Source: Lingula anatina
Taxonomy: Eukaryota > Brachiopoda > Lingulata > Lingulida > Lingulidae
Reading direction: 5' to 3'
Assembly (NCBI RefSeq): GCF_001039355.2
Contig: NW_019775964.1
Location: 38,101-102,100 of the forward strand
Length of the DNA stretch: 64,000 bases
Positions 20,701-34,741 of this stretch are shown here, piece by piece. Made by a program: the position numbers and the translations under genes. A model generated the notes under the pieces. It searched no databases and had not been told where the DNA came from. It saw only the letters and a list, made by a program, of their open reading frames with translations. How positions within the stretch are numbered: the first letter of the stretch is position 1; each line of letters starts with the position of its first letter.

Positions 20701-23700
20701 NNNNNNNNNNNNNNNNNNNNNNNNNNNNNNNNNNNNNNNNNNNNNNNNNNNNNNNNNNNNNNNNNNNNNNNNNNNNNNNNNNNNNNNNNNNNNNNNNNNN
20801 NNNNNNNNNNNNNNNNNNNNNNNNNNNNNNNNNTACCTCGTACCCCATCCTCGCCGCTCGGTGAAGAACCGTTTCTCCCGAGGTTTTACTACACGTCAAC
20901 TTCTTCAACAGCGGAGGCGTGCGGCGGTCCTGGGCGCAGCTATCGTTAGTCTCGGCTGGCTTGTCAAACTGTTCCTCGCTCTGTGTGGTGCCGTCGTCAA
21001 TCATGTCATTCAACTGCAATGGAGAGGTTTTATTTGAGAGCACGGTCTGGTATATCGTTTTGACTCTGGGATAGCGTAGGCTTGCGAAAACGGGAGTGCA
21101 GCAGTTTCGATTATCGTTATCTTATTACATCACAAAACGATAGGTGGCTCCGTGATGCCCAAGAGGGGCCACACTGATTTTTTTTTTTACATTGACGTTC
21201 TTTTTGCATTTCCTCACTCGTTATTTTTTTTAGAAAACAAAGTGACACGTTCAACAGCCTCAAATCTATGATTAAAAATCGCATTTATGTGATATTTCGA
21301 TGTTATGTCCTTTGGCCGTTTTTCACTTGATTGAAAACTATAGGCCTACTATTTCCGAAATTCCTTGACAGTGCATTCATGATTGTCTTACCTCGTCATG
21401 CAGATGAGACGGCAGGTCTTCCGACACCCCCTCGTATGCGTAGTTATCCTCATAGTAATACTCGTCTGTGTCCGCGTCTTCACATCCTGCGTAATCTATC
21501 TTTACCTCAACTTTTTTCGTGCGTTTGCTGCCACGACTTCCGGTAGACTGTTTCCCGCCGCGTTTCTTTCGCCTCCCTCTGACAGGGGAAATGTCGTCTG
21601 CGTCCACCTGCGATTCATCACCCTCATCCACCGACATTTCTGTAGATGTTTCCAGTTTTTCTTTTTCTTTGGACTGTTCTTGCTCTCGGTTTCGTTTCGC
21701 TTGACGGTTGGCCCGCTTGAGTTCCAATCGTTCTTCCTCCCGAGAAAGCTCAGCTTCGTAGGCCGCATTCTTGTTATAGCTTCGTCGTCGGATTCGTTCT
21801 GCGATAAAGGATTTTGAAAAATTACATAAAGACAGTATTGCTCGCACGCTTACTGCAGAACGGCAGGCACGTGCTTAGCAATAGACTAAGGATGCGTGTA
21901 AGCAAGTCAGATAAAATTATACGATCGCATGTAGGTACATGAAAACAACAATAATTTAACCATCAAAGATCGAAATTCATACATGTCAACTCTCCCCGAT
22001 ACAGAACAAATCTCCCAGTCTTCCGTACAGGTAACCAAATCTCCCGGATGAAAGCAACTTTGAAAATTTGCACCACTGTCAACTTCATAATTCTCTTCTA
22101 ATTGTTTGTGTGTGTGTGTGTGTGGGGGGGGGGGTTGAGAGAGTAGTCGCTCCCCTCCCCCCCTCCCCCACCACTAAGCACAACGGCAGCGCCCCCCCTC
22201 CCGATAAAGGATCTAGTGACTCGACAACTGATTGACCCCCCTCCCCGGACACTGTGGCGTCAACACTTTCGCAAGATTAAGTGGTCAATGGTTTCCAAAT
22301 TTTCCGAAGATCGCACTACTCACCTAGGCCTGTTCCTCGCGTCCTTGTCGGCAGGATCTCAGGACTAAAGTCCGAGAATTTCTGTGGAGTTAATCCTGGA
22401 AGAGGAAGTGAAAGACGTTAAAACACGACGTCTGGAAGGCAGTTACGAGTAAACTGCAACTGCTTTTGAATGGCAGAGCCGATAAAACAGTCTGATCAGG
22501 TTACTCTTTATTTTTGCTCATTTTTATTTGTTTGAATATTAATTTATTCATCTATTTTTATTATTAGTGCTAGGGCGTCGCAGATTTACCCTATGCCTAA
22601 ACAAACACAACAAAAAAGCATTTCACCCCCATTAACAATAACATTTTGCCTAAACTGCACTAAATGCAAAACACTTGTTTTCATTCCAACAACACAGAGT
22701 ACTGTAAGTTCACTATGCTGACAGGACGTTTATCATCTTGTAACGAGCACACATAATCGTAAACAACACACCGCCGTTTCCACAGAAGTCAGTATTTAAT
22801 TCAAGTTGAACTCAACGCCTTCCTTACCCGATTTATTCGTAAACCTGCACGCGCGTCGCCGGAGCTGTGCAGCTTTGGTGAGAGCACTAGCGTTCGGGTT
22901 CCTCCTGCGCCGTGAAGCGGTGAGGTCGTCTCCGTCCGGCTTTGTTTCCATTTCGGTGAACTTCATCATGGCCCGCTGCGAGACAGCACAGAAACATTTG
23001 AACCAATCGATAAACAATTAATCCAGAATGTAATACATTATCAAGCACGGCGTGGATTGGGAGACAAAATATTACTGTCTGTGAAAGCATACGTTTTAAA
23101 CCTGCTTATACTATTTACCCGCATCTATTAACTGACGGTTTTTATATTTATCACATGAGAATATTAACGCCAGAATAAGCTTGATTATATTCCAAAAGTA
23201 CATCAATTATGGCGCAAATCAAAAGTAACTGCGCAGTTTTGATAACAAGGAAACAGATAATAGGGACGAGTTTTTGTCTCGCTGGAGCAAAGTTCTCATT
23301 AATTATAAATATCCTGTACTTGATATCAGCTCCTTTGCCTGCAGAGGCATTTATTACTTGACACCGATCTATAGGGTTACAAGAAACAAAATCATTACGT
23401 CTATCTGGATGATATTTTCTCTGACAATCGATTAAAGCTCGCTTTCCAGTGTGGCCAAGTGCTTTAAAATGTAGGCAAGTACTTTTAAATATTTGATAAA
23501 TCGTGCCATGATAGATCGGATCGATGCGTTTTTAAACGTGTTGGCGTCGGCATCATTTGAGTTTCTCGCTCTTCAATATTTACACCACCGTACACTGAGG
23601 TACTAGATTTTAACTAATAATCCCGACCTTTTTCTTCCTTTTGAACACAAAAAACTATTGCTAAGACCACATTCAGATAGACCCATCGTACTACTCGAGA

Positions 23701-26700
23701 AGAATAATTACCCCCTAGCTGCTCAAGGAGATTTGTCAGACATATAAGCTGATTCTACTGAGTGGAAATCGAGAGAATTCCCCACAGGAATAGACCGACC
23801 CAGTTTGTACGATGGGTCTATCTGAATTCGCCCCTCATTTTCACTTTGAATTTGTCTAAGACCCCATTTCCAGAGACCTAACTCCCTGGGGGTTCACGCT
23901 AAATAGCTGTCAGCCGAACGGACACGAAAGTTAATTAGCCCCTTACAGCTTGTAGTAGGCGGGACGGACATTTAAGCCGGATTATCTGACAGTAATCTAG
24001 TGAGACTCCCCGCGGGGATAGATCGATCTAAAAGCTCTGGGAATACAGCCTAAGTAAGGTTGAAAGAACTAAACATGAAGAATAGGTAGACAATTTCGGC
24101 CCATTTTATATCGAGTGGTACATATAATAGAACGGTCCACTTTGAGAGATCCGAACATCCAGTCACTCTACAGGAGGCACTACTCTATTTCACAAGTTAC
24201 TTTTTAAGGGAGCGCTCAGATAAACACATCGTACTAGCCGAATCGATCCAACTCTGCGAGAATTTCTCCCTAAGTGCAGTCACTGTAATCAGCTTAAATG
24301 TCTGACACATCCTAGTTGCTAGGGGGTAATTAACTAATTCACTAGCTACTGAGGGGGCATGTCTGACAATTAAACTGATTACTCTGAATGCACTTTCGTG
24401 AAAATCCCTCGCAAAGTTGGATCGATCAACATGGTACGATGTTTGAATCAGAACGCGGCCTAAGTAAGCTTATAAACTGACCATGTTCAGTGCAGGGGGT
24501 TTTGTTTAAGTGACTCTCTTAGGTAACATCCGGGCCAGTTAAGTGTACTGCTCGATATTAATAGGGCCCTTAAACGACAAACTTTTTATCATATGCCTCA
24601 CTCTACCAAAAATTTACCTGCAACCACCTTGCCTCTCGGTCCAACTCAGACGGATGAGCAAACAGGTCCTCAATTTTCCGGCCCCTGCGTTCTGCCACAA
24701 AACCGTCCGTGTTGGCAATCTCTTCGAGCATGCGCGTCCTGCGCGTGCGACTTGACGGGCGGCCCTGAGAGTCCAAGCTCGTGTCACGCGACTCGAGACT
24801 CGTATCCCGCGAGCCAGATTCGCTGTCAAAGTCCTGATTGCGCAAGAGCTGTCGTCCTCTCCTTTGTAAAATGGGTCGTGTTGCTTCCTTCTCTTTCTTC
24901 GGCACCGGTTTCGTTTCTTCTTGAGCTGTCTGCTCGATAGTGTTCCTCTTTTCTAATTCGTTCTCTTCTATTTCCATCTTAACAGGGCTTTCCCGAGGTG
25001 AAGAGTTAAAAGGGCTCTCAGCTCGTAGAGACTTTGATTTAATTGGCGTGCTTGGCCTCTTTGGGCTTAATCTCGGGGATTTCTTACCAGATGCTGCACC
25101 GGAAGATCCGTTCATCCTGGTCAAGTGACCCCTGCGTTGCATCTCTTGCATGAGGGCCTGAGACGCTTTGCGCATGAGCGGCGACAATTTCTTCAAGTTC
25201 ATTGAAAATTTCTTAGTCGTAAATTTCATAGTTTTCGGGGAATTTCGTTTTGCGTTTATTGACTCTGGTTTATCGTCCCTTTCTGGAGATATTGTCACAG
25301 ATTTTGGAGGTTCGTTCGTAAGTACACTGGACGTGTCACCTACTTCTTTCTCTTGCTGCTTCTCCATCTTCATTCTGCACCAAATATTTTTTATCTCCTC
25401 ATTAGTCAAAATGTCATCCTTTTTTGAGTTGTCAGTGGGAGATGGTGATTTTTCTGTACGTGATCCTGGAGACACTTTTGCTACATCTTTGCCAGATGCA
25501 CTTTGATTCGATTGCGCATTGCTAGTATTATCATTCAACGCCGAGGAAACATTCAAAGATTTTGAAAGTGTTTCGAACAGTCCCTGTGAATGTTTGCGAC
25601 CAAAAGTTTTCACAAATTTCTCCGAAAACTCTCTCGTGTCAATTGTCGTTTGTAGCAGTTCAGCTTTACATTTCGCTTTTTCTCCTTTCGGTCTCCTTTT
25701 CGGCTGCACTTTAGTATCTTTGCGGTTCCCGGGCTTACGGTTCCCTTTTCGATTTGGGCTTTTGGTCTGGATTGCGGAGCCTTTCGGGGAATGCGATTCC
25801 TGCGTTTCTGTCGTTGGTTCTCCTTTGATACAGGTCATTTTTGAAACGTCACTTTGCACCGAATCTTTACCAGCATCATTTCCACATCTTTCTGACAGCA
25901 TGGTCTCTTTATTACATAACTCTCCCTTTATGGGTTCTGACTTAATCGGATTTCCAGTTTCCTTCTTGGTGTTGCTATCAGCATATCTACCGCTGTTCCC
26001 AGGATCCGATTTTGCCGGACTGACAGATGCTTTGGTCACCGAAATGTAAGGTTTTATGCTGTTATCAACTCCTGCTGTGTTTGATCGAACTGGATTAGGC
26101 GCCATCTTGGTTCTTAACAGCTGTGGGGGCATGCGAAGGGAAGAGCGATACTTGATCAGCTCGTCTTCATCAGTTGCGTTACACTCACCAGATGGTGCAG
26201 GAGCCCTACATCGAGTGTTAGGCCTGTTACTACTTCCTGGTTTGTTCGACCCCTTGTTATTAACAATCTTACTTGTAACGGGGGTGGGCTTTTTGTAATC
26301 CCGATACGTGACGGCGCGCGCACTCTGCTCTATAGCTTGCAGCATGGAGGCTGGCCGGGTAGATGGCACCACAGTCTGTGGCCCGTCTTGATGGCTATCC
26401 CGAACTGGTGATGGCGGGGACTTGTTGCCCTGTCCGGTTGGCATAAACGCCGAAAGATTCGGAACTGAAGACAGTGGTGTGACAGAGGTGGACGAAGTAT
26501 CACGCAAAACGCTTTGAGTTACCTTTGATGACGTAGATGACGTAACACTCGAGGCGGCGGAGGTCTCCGCCGAGGTTGCAGTAGCACTTCTACCGCTTAA
26601 AGACTGTCCTGACGGGTCGATTGAAAGCGAAAGATTCTGCCTTTCCGTATTACGATGAGTAGAGGTGTATGAATGGGTTGCTCTAGAAACATTTGCCGTG

Positions 26701-29700
26701 ATAGGATGTGTAATTTGAAAAGGGAGGAAGGCTATAGACGTAGGAGTGGCAATATTTTCATGCCTAGAGCACGACTCATTGGTGCTGAAGTGATTTGAGA
26801 CCACTGCACCTTGAACTACTTTAGCACCCGATGTCTGACTTACAGGAACAAGCACTTGGTTGTCAGACCGTTGTTTTTTGCTGCGAGTGCGTATTGAGTC
26901 AGATGTCGGACCTTCTGCGGCATTTGTTGCAGCATCAGCTGCTTCAGTTTTATTCGCAGGTGTCCACGGGGTCCCATTAACTATACTACCACTGTGCGCG
27001 GACTCCGAGGCGTTACGCAGTTTCATCACGTCCAGCGGGTTAACATTAAATACCTCATATTTCTTAATGGCCCGGATGAAGTCCTCTTTAAGAGAATGTT
27101 GCCGAGGAACGCCATCGTTCTTAGATAAAGGCCGTGTGTTGTCTGCTTTTGTAGATTCCGCTTGGTAAGTGTCATCATTTTGAACGCGCATGTTGGCGTT
27201 ATTATCTGGAAGGGCAGTGACAGTTGACCTTTGATGTCCGAACGCCGGCTGACCAGTCGTTCGACCTGTACAATTTGTATTGTTGCTGTTCGCCTGCTTC
27301 TGGTTGCCTAGCGACGGCATATTTTCTCTAGAGATGCCAAAATGGCTGGTTGATGTATCATTTAGGTGCCCAGATTTTACTGCGTCAACGGAGTGCCCGG
27401 ATGTAATCTCGATCGACGCAGATGAATGTTGCTGCAGTGTACCTGCAGCCATTTTAGATTTTGCGTAATGCATTGCTGCCTTGTGATACGCGAAGACAGC
27501 CCTTGAAGCGAGCACATGCGTTGTGTCTGCGGAATATTCAGACAGTTTTCCTGTTGTTTCATGCCGAGCTGTTGAATCGGGGACCTGGCCGAGTTTGTAG
27601 TCAGGCAGCGACTGTTTTACCCTCGGCTGCCCTACAAGCTCCGCTGTTGTAGCATTTGTGACTGTTCTTAAAGGAAATTGGTATTTTTCTGTTGTTTGAG
27701 TAATATTCTTTGCCATGATATCGGAATATTGATTGAACCTGTGGTGTGGTTGAGCAGGTTGCGTATGCACCCTAGGTTCTCCTACGAGATCTGCGCGAGA
27801 GTTCGGAACGTGTGTTACTTCCGGGTATGATCTTTCTTGCACGACCATTTGATTTTGTGGCGCAGTGTTCTGTTGCGTTGTCTGTTGGGTTCTGGCGCGT
27901 TGGGGCGATCTGTTATACTGTGGCAATGGGGCGGACATCCGGGCACGTTGTATCTGCGACAAACCCTGAGCTGCTGCTAATGTTCCGGTATGGTGCATTG
28001 TTATTTGAGACACAGACTGCGTGTGCGACGTCGTTCCAACATGGGGGTACCTGATGCTGCTGGTACAGCCCCGAGGTCCCCTTGCGGCTTTGGACAGCTC
28101 CATAGTGGTGGTTAGGCACTGTCTGATATTCCGGCGCAGCTTTAGAAGGGGACGGCGACATTTTAGCGACTGTGTGTCCGCCGTTTGCAGGGTATCGCTG
28201 TAAAGAAGTCCCGCTGACTTCATTGTGCCCTGCAGAGGGCGACACCTTGATCAAGGGCGGCATTGGTGGAATCTGACCAATTGAACGAGTGGCACACTGC
28301 CTCACCCCAGCATCGTGAACATTTTGAAAAGTATTTTTCTCGGGTGACCCAGTTAACTGTTTTGCCGCTGCTTTACCATTCATTTCCTGATGCGGTGAAA
28401 CATGGCCGTAGATTTTTGCCTGAGGGCCATGAATGCATCCAAGGCTGCGGGGCTTACTGTCCGGTGCGAGGTGGCGTCTGTTTTAGAGGTGTATGGTCTG
28501 CCAGGAGTTAGGTTGCCGTGAGAGGGTGCCACTGAACGGTTCACCGCCCGTCTCTCTGGAGAGATTGTGTTATTAGCACTGGTAGGAATGTGAACAGTCG
28601 ACCCAGGTATCTTATTAGCACCGGGCTGAGAATGAGGGTTTATATTTGTCACGCCCCCTACAGGCCGTGACTGCGGTTGAAAAGTTCGCGTGCCTGTAGG
28701 TATGATCTGCTGCATGAACTTGGGACGACCAAGCGGCGAATGCTGATTGCTCGTAACATCTGCTTGAGAACCGTAAGGGTTTCGGTCTACCTGATTCCCG
28801 GGAGTGCAAGTCCCCGTGTATAGTGGCGGCTCTTTCACAGGACTGGGCGACATGAGATAACCATTGTTTTTACAAAATGTTCGCCTCGGACTCCCGATGT
28901 TGAGATTGTTCTGCAGTTTAAAAGCTTGTGAAGTGTGTTGTTCGTCCTTTGCATATTTGGCTTGAGGCGGGCCTTCCTCTTTGAGAAATATGACGTCATC
29001 GTCATTTTCATTGTCAGTCGTATCTGCACTTCTTTTACGTGTTTTTACTGATAAATCCAAAGGGCTGTCGACATCTCTTATTAAAACTTCGCGTGGTGAC
29101 TTAGTTTTATTATTAGGTTTGGATAAATCCAGGGGAGCTTGCTCCTCCATAGCAACAGCCGTAGCAGGCATGATTTGACGTGCGGTGAAACCTGCGTGAT
29201 AAAAACCTTGTGCTCTGTCAAACAAATTCGCTCCGGGCGATCGTCTGCTTGGAAATGGTGGCGGACTCTTGATGCCATTTTGTGCAGGGGATGCTGGGTA
29301 ATGTGCGCCTCCTGCCGGCACTGCGTAGAAAGGCGGTCTTCGGTACATCGTCTGTAATAAATAAGAAAATACATTTCATTAGAATGACCTTGTCCATATC
29401 AAACGCAAATGAATTCCAGGAATTTATACAGTCAATTGAAATTGACGAAATTACTTTAGCTTAGTTCATTATTTATATCCGATTCGCACCCACGGGATCT
29501 CATTAACTGAATTCGGCATTAAGCTGGCTTATCACGCGAAGTAAATGTCGCCAAGTTGCGGTTCACATCAGAGCTGCTTATCGCGCTTAATTAACGCTAT
29601 CTGCTTACGATATCGCAGACAACTCGAGAAAGAAGTAAACAGCTTGGACTGCACGACCGTCGCTGGGAACTCTGAACCGTAAAAACTGCGACGAAGTGGA

Positions 29701-31346
29701 CGACTTCATTTGGACGAATATTTGAGACGGAGTTGCCGCTGTCTTGAAATACCACAGGTGAAATCGTGCTCGTATTTTATGGGGGGGGGGAGATGGTTAA
29801 TGAAGGGATGCGACACTGGATATAAAAAATTCATCAACAAATTAATACGACGTACGCGTAATGCTTCTTTAATGATCGCTGTCATTGCGTTTCCAGACTT
29901 GTCAGTACATTCTATTCTGACGATATATAATGCCTTGAATTAACGCTAAGTATTTCGCTTCCCCTTCGCTTCGGTAGACTGTGACGCTAAACGCTATTTT
30001 AACTCCATAATTGCTCTATCTCGAAAGCATTTTTACTGCATTGGAATGATCAATCATTTGCTTGTCTTCTCCAAAAATAGACCGAAGGCGGTTAGGTAAG
30101 ATTACGGGTCCTCTGCGAAAAAAAATTATATATACATACATATCATGCTACATGCCTAGCGAGAAATGCAACGTGTTGACTTACGCAACTTGAATACACA
30201 TCAGGTAGCTTCTGTCCTATATTCGATCCGACTTAATGCTGGTTTTTTTATTTACGAATGCGAGGCAAGACAATACAGCTGACGCAAACGTGACGCACGC
30301 GTTTCGTTATTTGCTTTCTCAGCCAACTCCGTCGTCTTTACTCATTACCGACAGTGGATCTTGTTGCGACTCGAACAGAGCTTGGGATTTGTCTACAGAT
30401 AATCCATTTTTCATGAATGTCTTCCAGGAGAATGCTCGGCACGCAAAGGACGAGTTACAAACAGATTTTCCCCATTAATTATCAGCGGAGCATCAATTTC
30501 ATATTTCTCAACTAAGTCAAGCAATCAAGCCTCGCGCTCGTGGACAGATCACCCAGCTTCGCTTTCGAAACACGCCATAAATGGTTTTCATTTGTAACAA
30601 GTAAAGGCGTTTTCAGCGCACGTCGTTAGGCCTATAGGTCGTCCCTGACTTGTTAAGAAAAAAAAAAAGAGCAGTAATTCTAAACTGATTGCCAGTGCAA
30701 CTTTGTGTAGTAATATCACGCACTGTGGCAGGTTCACTTCGGACAAAAAGATTCCCGACGCCATATAACCTTACTTGACTTTACCCGGGTCCCCTTTGTC
30801 TAGTGTTGTACCGAGACACAAGGGTGACGCAAAAGATTCTATATTTCTCCATTCAAATGACCTCCACACTACTCTAAATGCGGAGCTCTATTGTCTGTCA
30901 CATAAAGATATTCTGACGCCTGACATCATAACCGTGACATTTTCTTTCTGCCTTGTTTGTGAGGCTTTGAAAAGTGGGCCAGAACGTGACGCCTTTCCCC
31001 CATCTGTGTAAACAACTTTTTAAAATTGTTATTGTGGTTTCAGTATCGCAGTTACAAAACATTTTCTAAGGCCACGGCCATTGTAAAAATGCACAATGTA
31101 CAAAAAAATTACTAAACCAGCATTCATAACGAATACACGCTCTTCTCCATGAAATGCACCCGTTATTCAAATTTCAACCCAATCAATAAGTATACATGTG
31201 CATTTTTCCTCCACCATAATTCTTCAAGAATGTCAAAATAACAACGGCACATTAAGACGACTTACGCGGTAATTCTCCCGCTAGACTTCCTGCATTTGCA
31301 ATGAGTGCAGCAGACGGTGGAAGCCTTATCGTTTACACTGCGATAT

Positions 31347-31395
<49 letters not shown>

Positions 31396-34300
31396 CGTAG
31401 GTAAAAAGCGCACCGAAGACAACAGCAAGCTATCGCTGGCACGCGCTTACCGTGCCAAAACGTTTCGCACCAGTGGTATAAATACCATCGGGAAGCAATT
31501 CAAGTCGACGCCGCCAGTCAAAGTACGTCAGAAACTCTCGATCGATCAATTCTTATAAATGGAATATGAGTAACGTAAGTCTTCTACATACGCCCGTATT
31601 ACATTTACATTTAAAATAGACCTAGGCTAGCGCTTTCGTGAAAGAGCCGCTTATTTTCAAAGATATCAAGGCGGCCGCGTTAAGTTACGCAAGAGCGTGG
31701 GTCTTTTGTCTAGCATTTAACACTTGGAGACGATTTGGATAGGTAGTGACAAAGTGTAAAATACACGTCAATGCCAACAATGTTAGTGTTTACGAAACCA
31801 TTCCCTACTGCGTACAGGTAAAGCTTCACTAGTGCTTTCTTGTTCTTTGCGCTTTTTTCCCTTTCAACGGCACGTCGTGCCTATCAGTCGCTAGTTCAAA
31901 GCAAACACTTCACATTCCCGCTTTCTTATAAGCTGTAACTTTACCTCGTTTATCTCCACGTGTGTTTCAGTCTGATGTTTACTACGTACATAGACAAATA
32001 CACAACTTGCCACAAAGACTTGCCTACTATACATACATACATACCTACATACATACATATGTGCAGTACAATGTTAGCCACGAGTTCATATATTTTGAGA
32101 ATAAAACCGCTGGCAAGCTCACAAGTGATGAACACACGCCAGCAATCTCCTGTCTAATTATTCGCCCTTAATTTACCGTGTACCAAAACCCGGGTGCGCA
32201 GGCCTACGACCGCAGTCTGCTTTATCGATTATCGCGCTCGAGTTCTTTTATCACGGTGTGCGTGTCTTCGTTATGTAAATGCCGTGACAAACGCTCCTTT
32301 GAAAAGAAATCTATAACACACCGTAATACCCCCGGCGCAGAATGCCGCTTATGCTCGTCGGGGGCCCGGGGTACGTTAACTGAATCACTATTCATACATG
32401 CCATGAATAAATTAATTCCTATGGAGCCCTGTATGTGAGGTAGAATCGTTCGTGCTATGCGCTCCTTTGAAAAAGATTTATAAAGCACCGCTTTAACGTC
32501 TTATTTATCCGCGTCAATGGGAACACACGAAGACGGCGCGTCGGACGTGTAAATATATAGATCAGTTTCCCCTGGCGTCCTTTGTTACTCTTGAGCTCTC
32601 GAGGGAAGACTTTGGAGTGCACAACCGGATCTCAGTACAAATATGCCATGAATATGCACAGCCCAAGGGGCATATCATTGACTGCTAACCACAAAATAAT
32701 ACATAAATACACACGAGGAACTTTTTTAAATGGGTTTATAGATATATTTTTCAGCGTATTGATAAATATGCTGGTTATGCAATACTTGCCTGTTTGTAAA
32801 GCGCATCGATGTATCGAATTAAGCACAGAAAAAAGGAGATTAAAGCAATAGGCAAATTTAGCATGAGATCGAAATAACCCTCCCCGCACAGGTTAAATTC
32901 ACGCTATAACCTCCATAACAAGGGCTCCGAGATATTCTAAAGATACCAGGGCAACGGAGTCTCTCTGTAAGCGAGGTAGATTTCACACAATAAAATGCAC
33001 CGCGTCGCATAAACGGCCCGCACACACAGTGAAAACATTACGATGATTCCTTCCACCCATCACCCTGTCTAAATGTACAGGGGAATAACCGTTCACGGTA
33101 GACAAATTAATCTACGTGCAGGCTGCCACGAGCGGCCCTTGCTTAGTGCGATTCCTGTCTTCGTTTTGCAGCGGACCATGATAAGCGGGCACCAGTCAAC
33201 AAGCAGCGCGGGATGGTATCTTTACAGGCACTTACGCAGTGCTGGAGACTGCCCGAGTAACCTGAACAACAACAGTGACACTCACAACTCACCGGCCATA
33301 AACCTTCCTATCTACTGTGCGTTATCGTTGATCGTATCGTTCTGTTATACTAGGGTCGTGCGCCTTGGACTAACTGGCGCAGCGTACTTCCCGATTAACA
33401 ATAAATGGAATGCGATGTACTGCACCTCGTTCCGCTGTTTAGTTAAAGATCAGTGTGAGGCGCGATATACCTTGCTTGCAGTGAAGTGTGCGCCGTGGCG
33501 CGAGTACTGCCAAATGGCACGGGTCGTTCTCGCTGCCAGGCAGCTGCCGCTTGCCTGAGGTAAGACGTAACTAAAATAACCATAGTACACACTATCACTC
33601 ACCGAGCGCCGCTCTGCAAAGATCTACCGTGTGGTACACGTATCGTATCGATCCCAGCTAGTCTGTGTGCCGTGGGTATACTATCTCTCTAACACGCGTC
33701 TCGCCATTAACGCTGTTAGACCTCCTATTGACAAAGCATTAACTCACAGAGATCGTTGCCTGACGTGGATTAAATGTCACGTGACCGGACGCGCGTTAAC
33801 TGCAGGGTAAATAATCTCACTAAGACGCAAAACGTGCGGATATTCTCTTTGACGTTCTTTCCGTAGGTGGCCGGCCCTCCACCTCGATTCACGTCTCAGG
33901 ACGAGGACCAAGACCGTAGATGTGAACGCAAGCTTAGAGAGCAAAGCAACGCACGTACAAGTACTACTGCATCTACTGCCTCTGTATCTTGGACGAATAA
34001 TTCATAACCCGTAGCCAGACACGCGCGCGTGATGCAGATGATAATTTTAATTCAGTCCACTCTCGATGCAAAAACCAAAATTGCACGTCTAATTTTGTCA
34101 GATTTAAGATAAACAAACGCCAGATAACGGCGATTACGAAAAACGTCCAGCACCAGCACCGTGCATTTGCGTCGTCCAGCACCGTGCATTTGCGTCGTTG
34201 GCGATAAAAGGGGGAGTAGTCAGTTAATTATATTTAACACATCAGGAATATTTTTTTCTACAGATTTTTTCAACTTCTTACATTGGCCTAAGTAAGCAAG

Positions 34301-34699
34301 CTTCATATAGTCACATGTATTAGTTAGACCGCAGAGTTAAGGGGTTTATGTAGTGAAGTGCAATGTCTTTATGTGTTGTTTACATGAACAATTGAACTGT
34401 TAACAGACCTTAACAGTCGCATAGGACATGAGACAGCAGTGGTAGTCCTAGGAATGGACGTCCAGGGTCCCATGTGATGTGGTAAAGGTACAGGTTAAGG
34501 TTAGTCGGAGTATTGGGGTTAGTATATTATATACATGGGACGAACATGTTAGTATAGGGCACCTGTACAAAGTACGGACAACGGTTCCTATCGAAGTACC
34601 ATTTCTGTCACACCGACGATAACAAAATGACCTTCACCTCGTAATTATTAACACTTAGAGTCAAGAACGCCATGTTTATATTTATATTTGCTTCGTTAC

Positions 34700-34741
<42 letters not shown>

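Noticed and set aside
33073-33558. 161-codon open frame on the plus strand
   Set aside because: No domain, no repeat of codon pattern, no splice context. It is compatible with chance in a locally GC-richer stretch of the BCOR intron.
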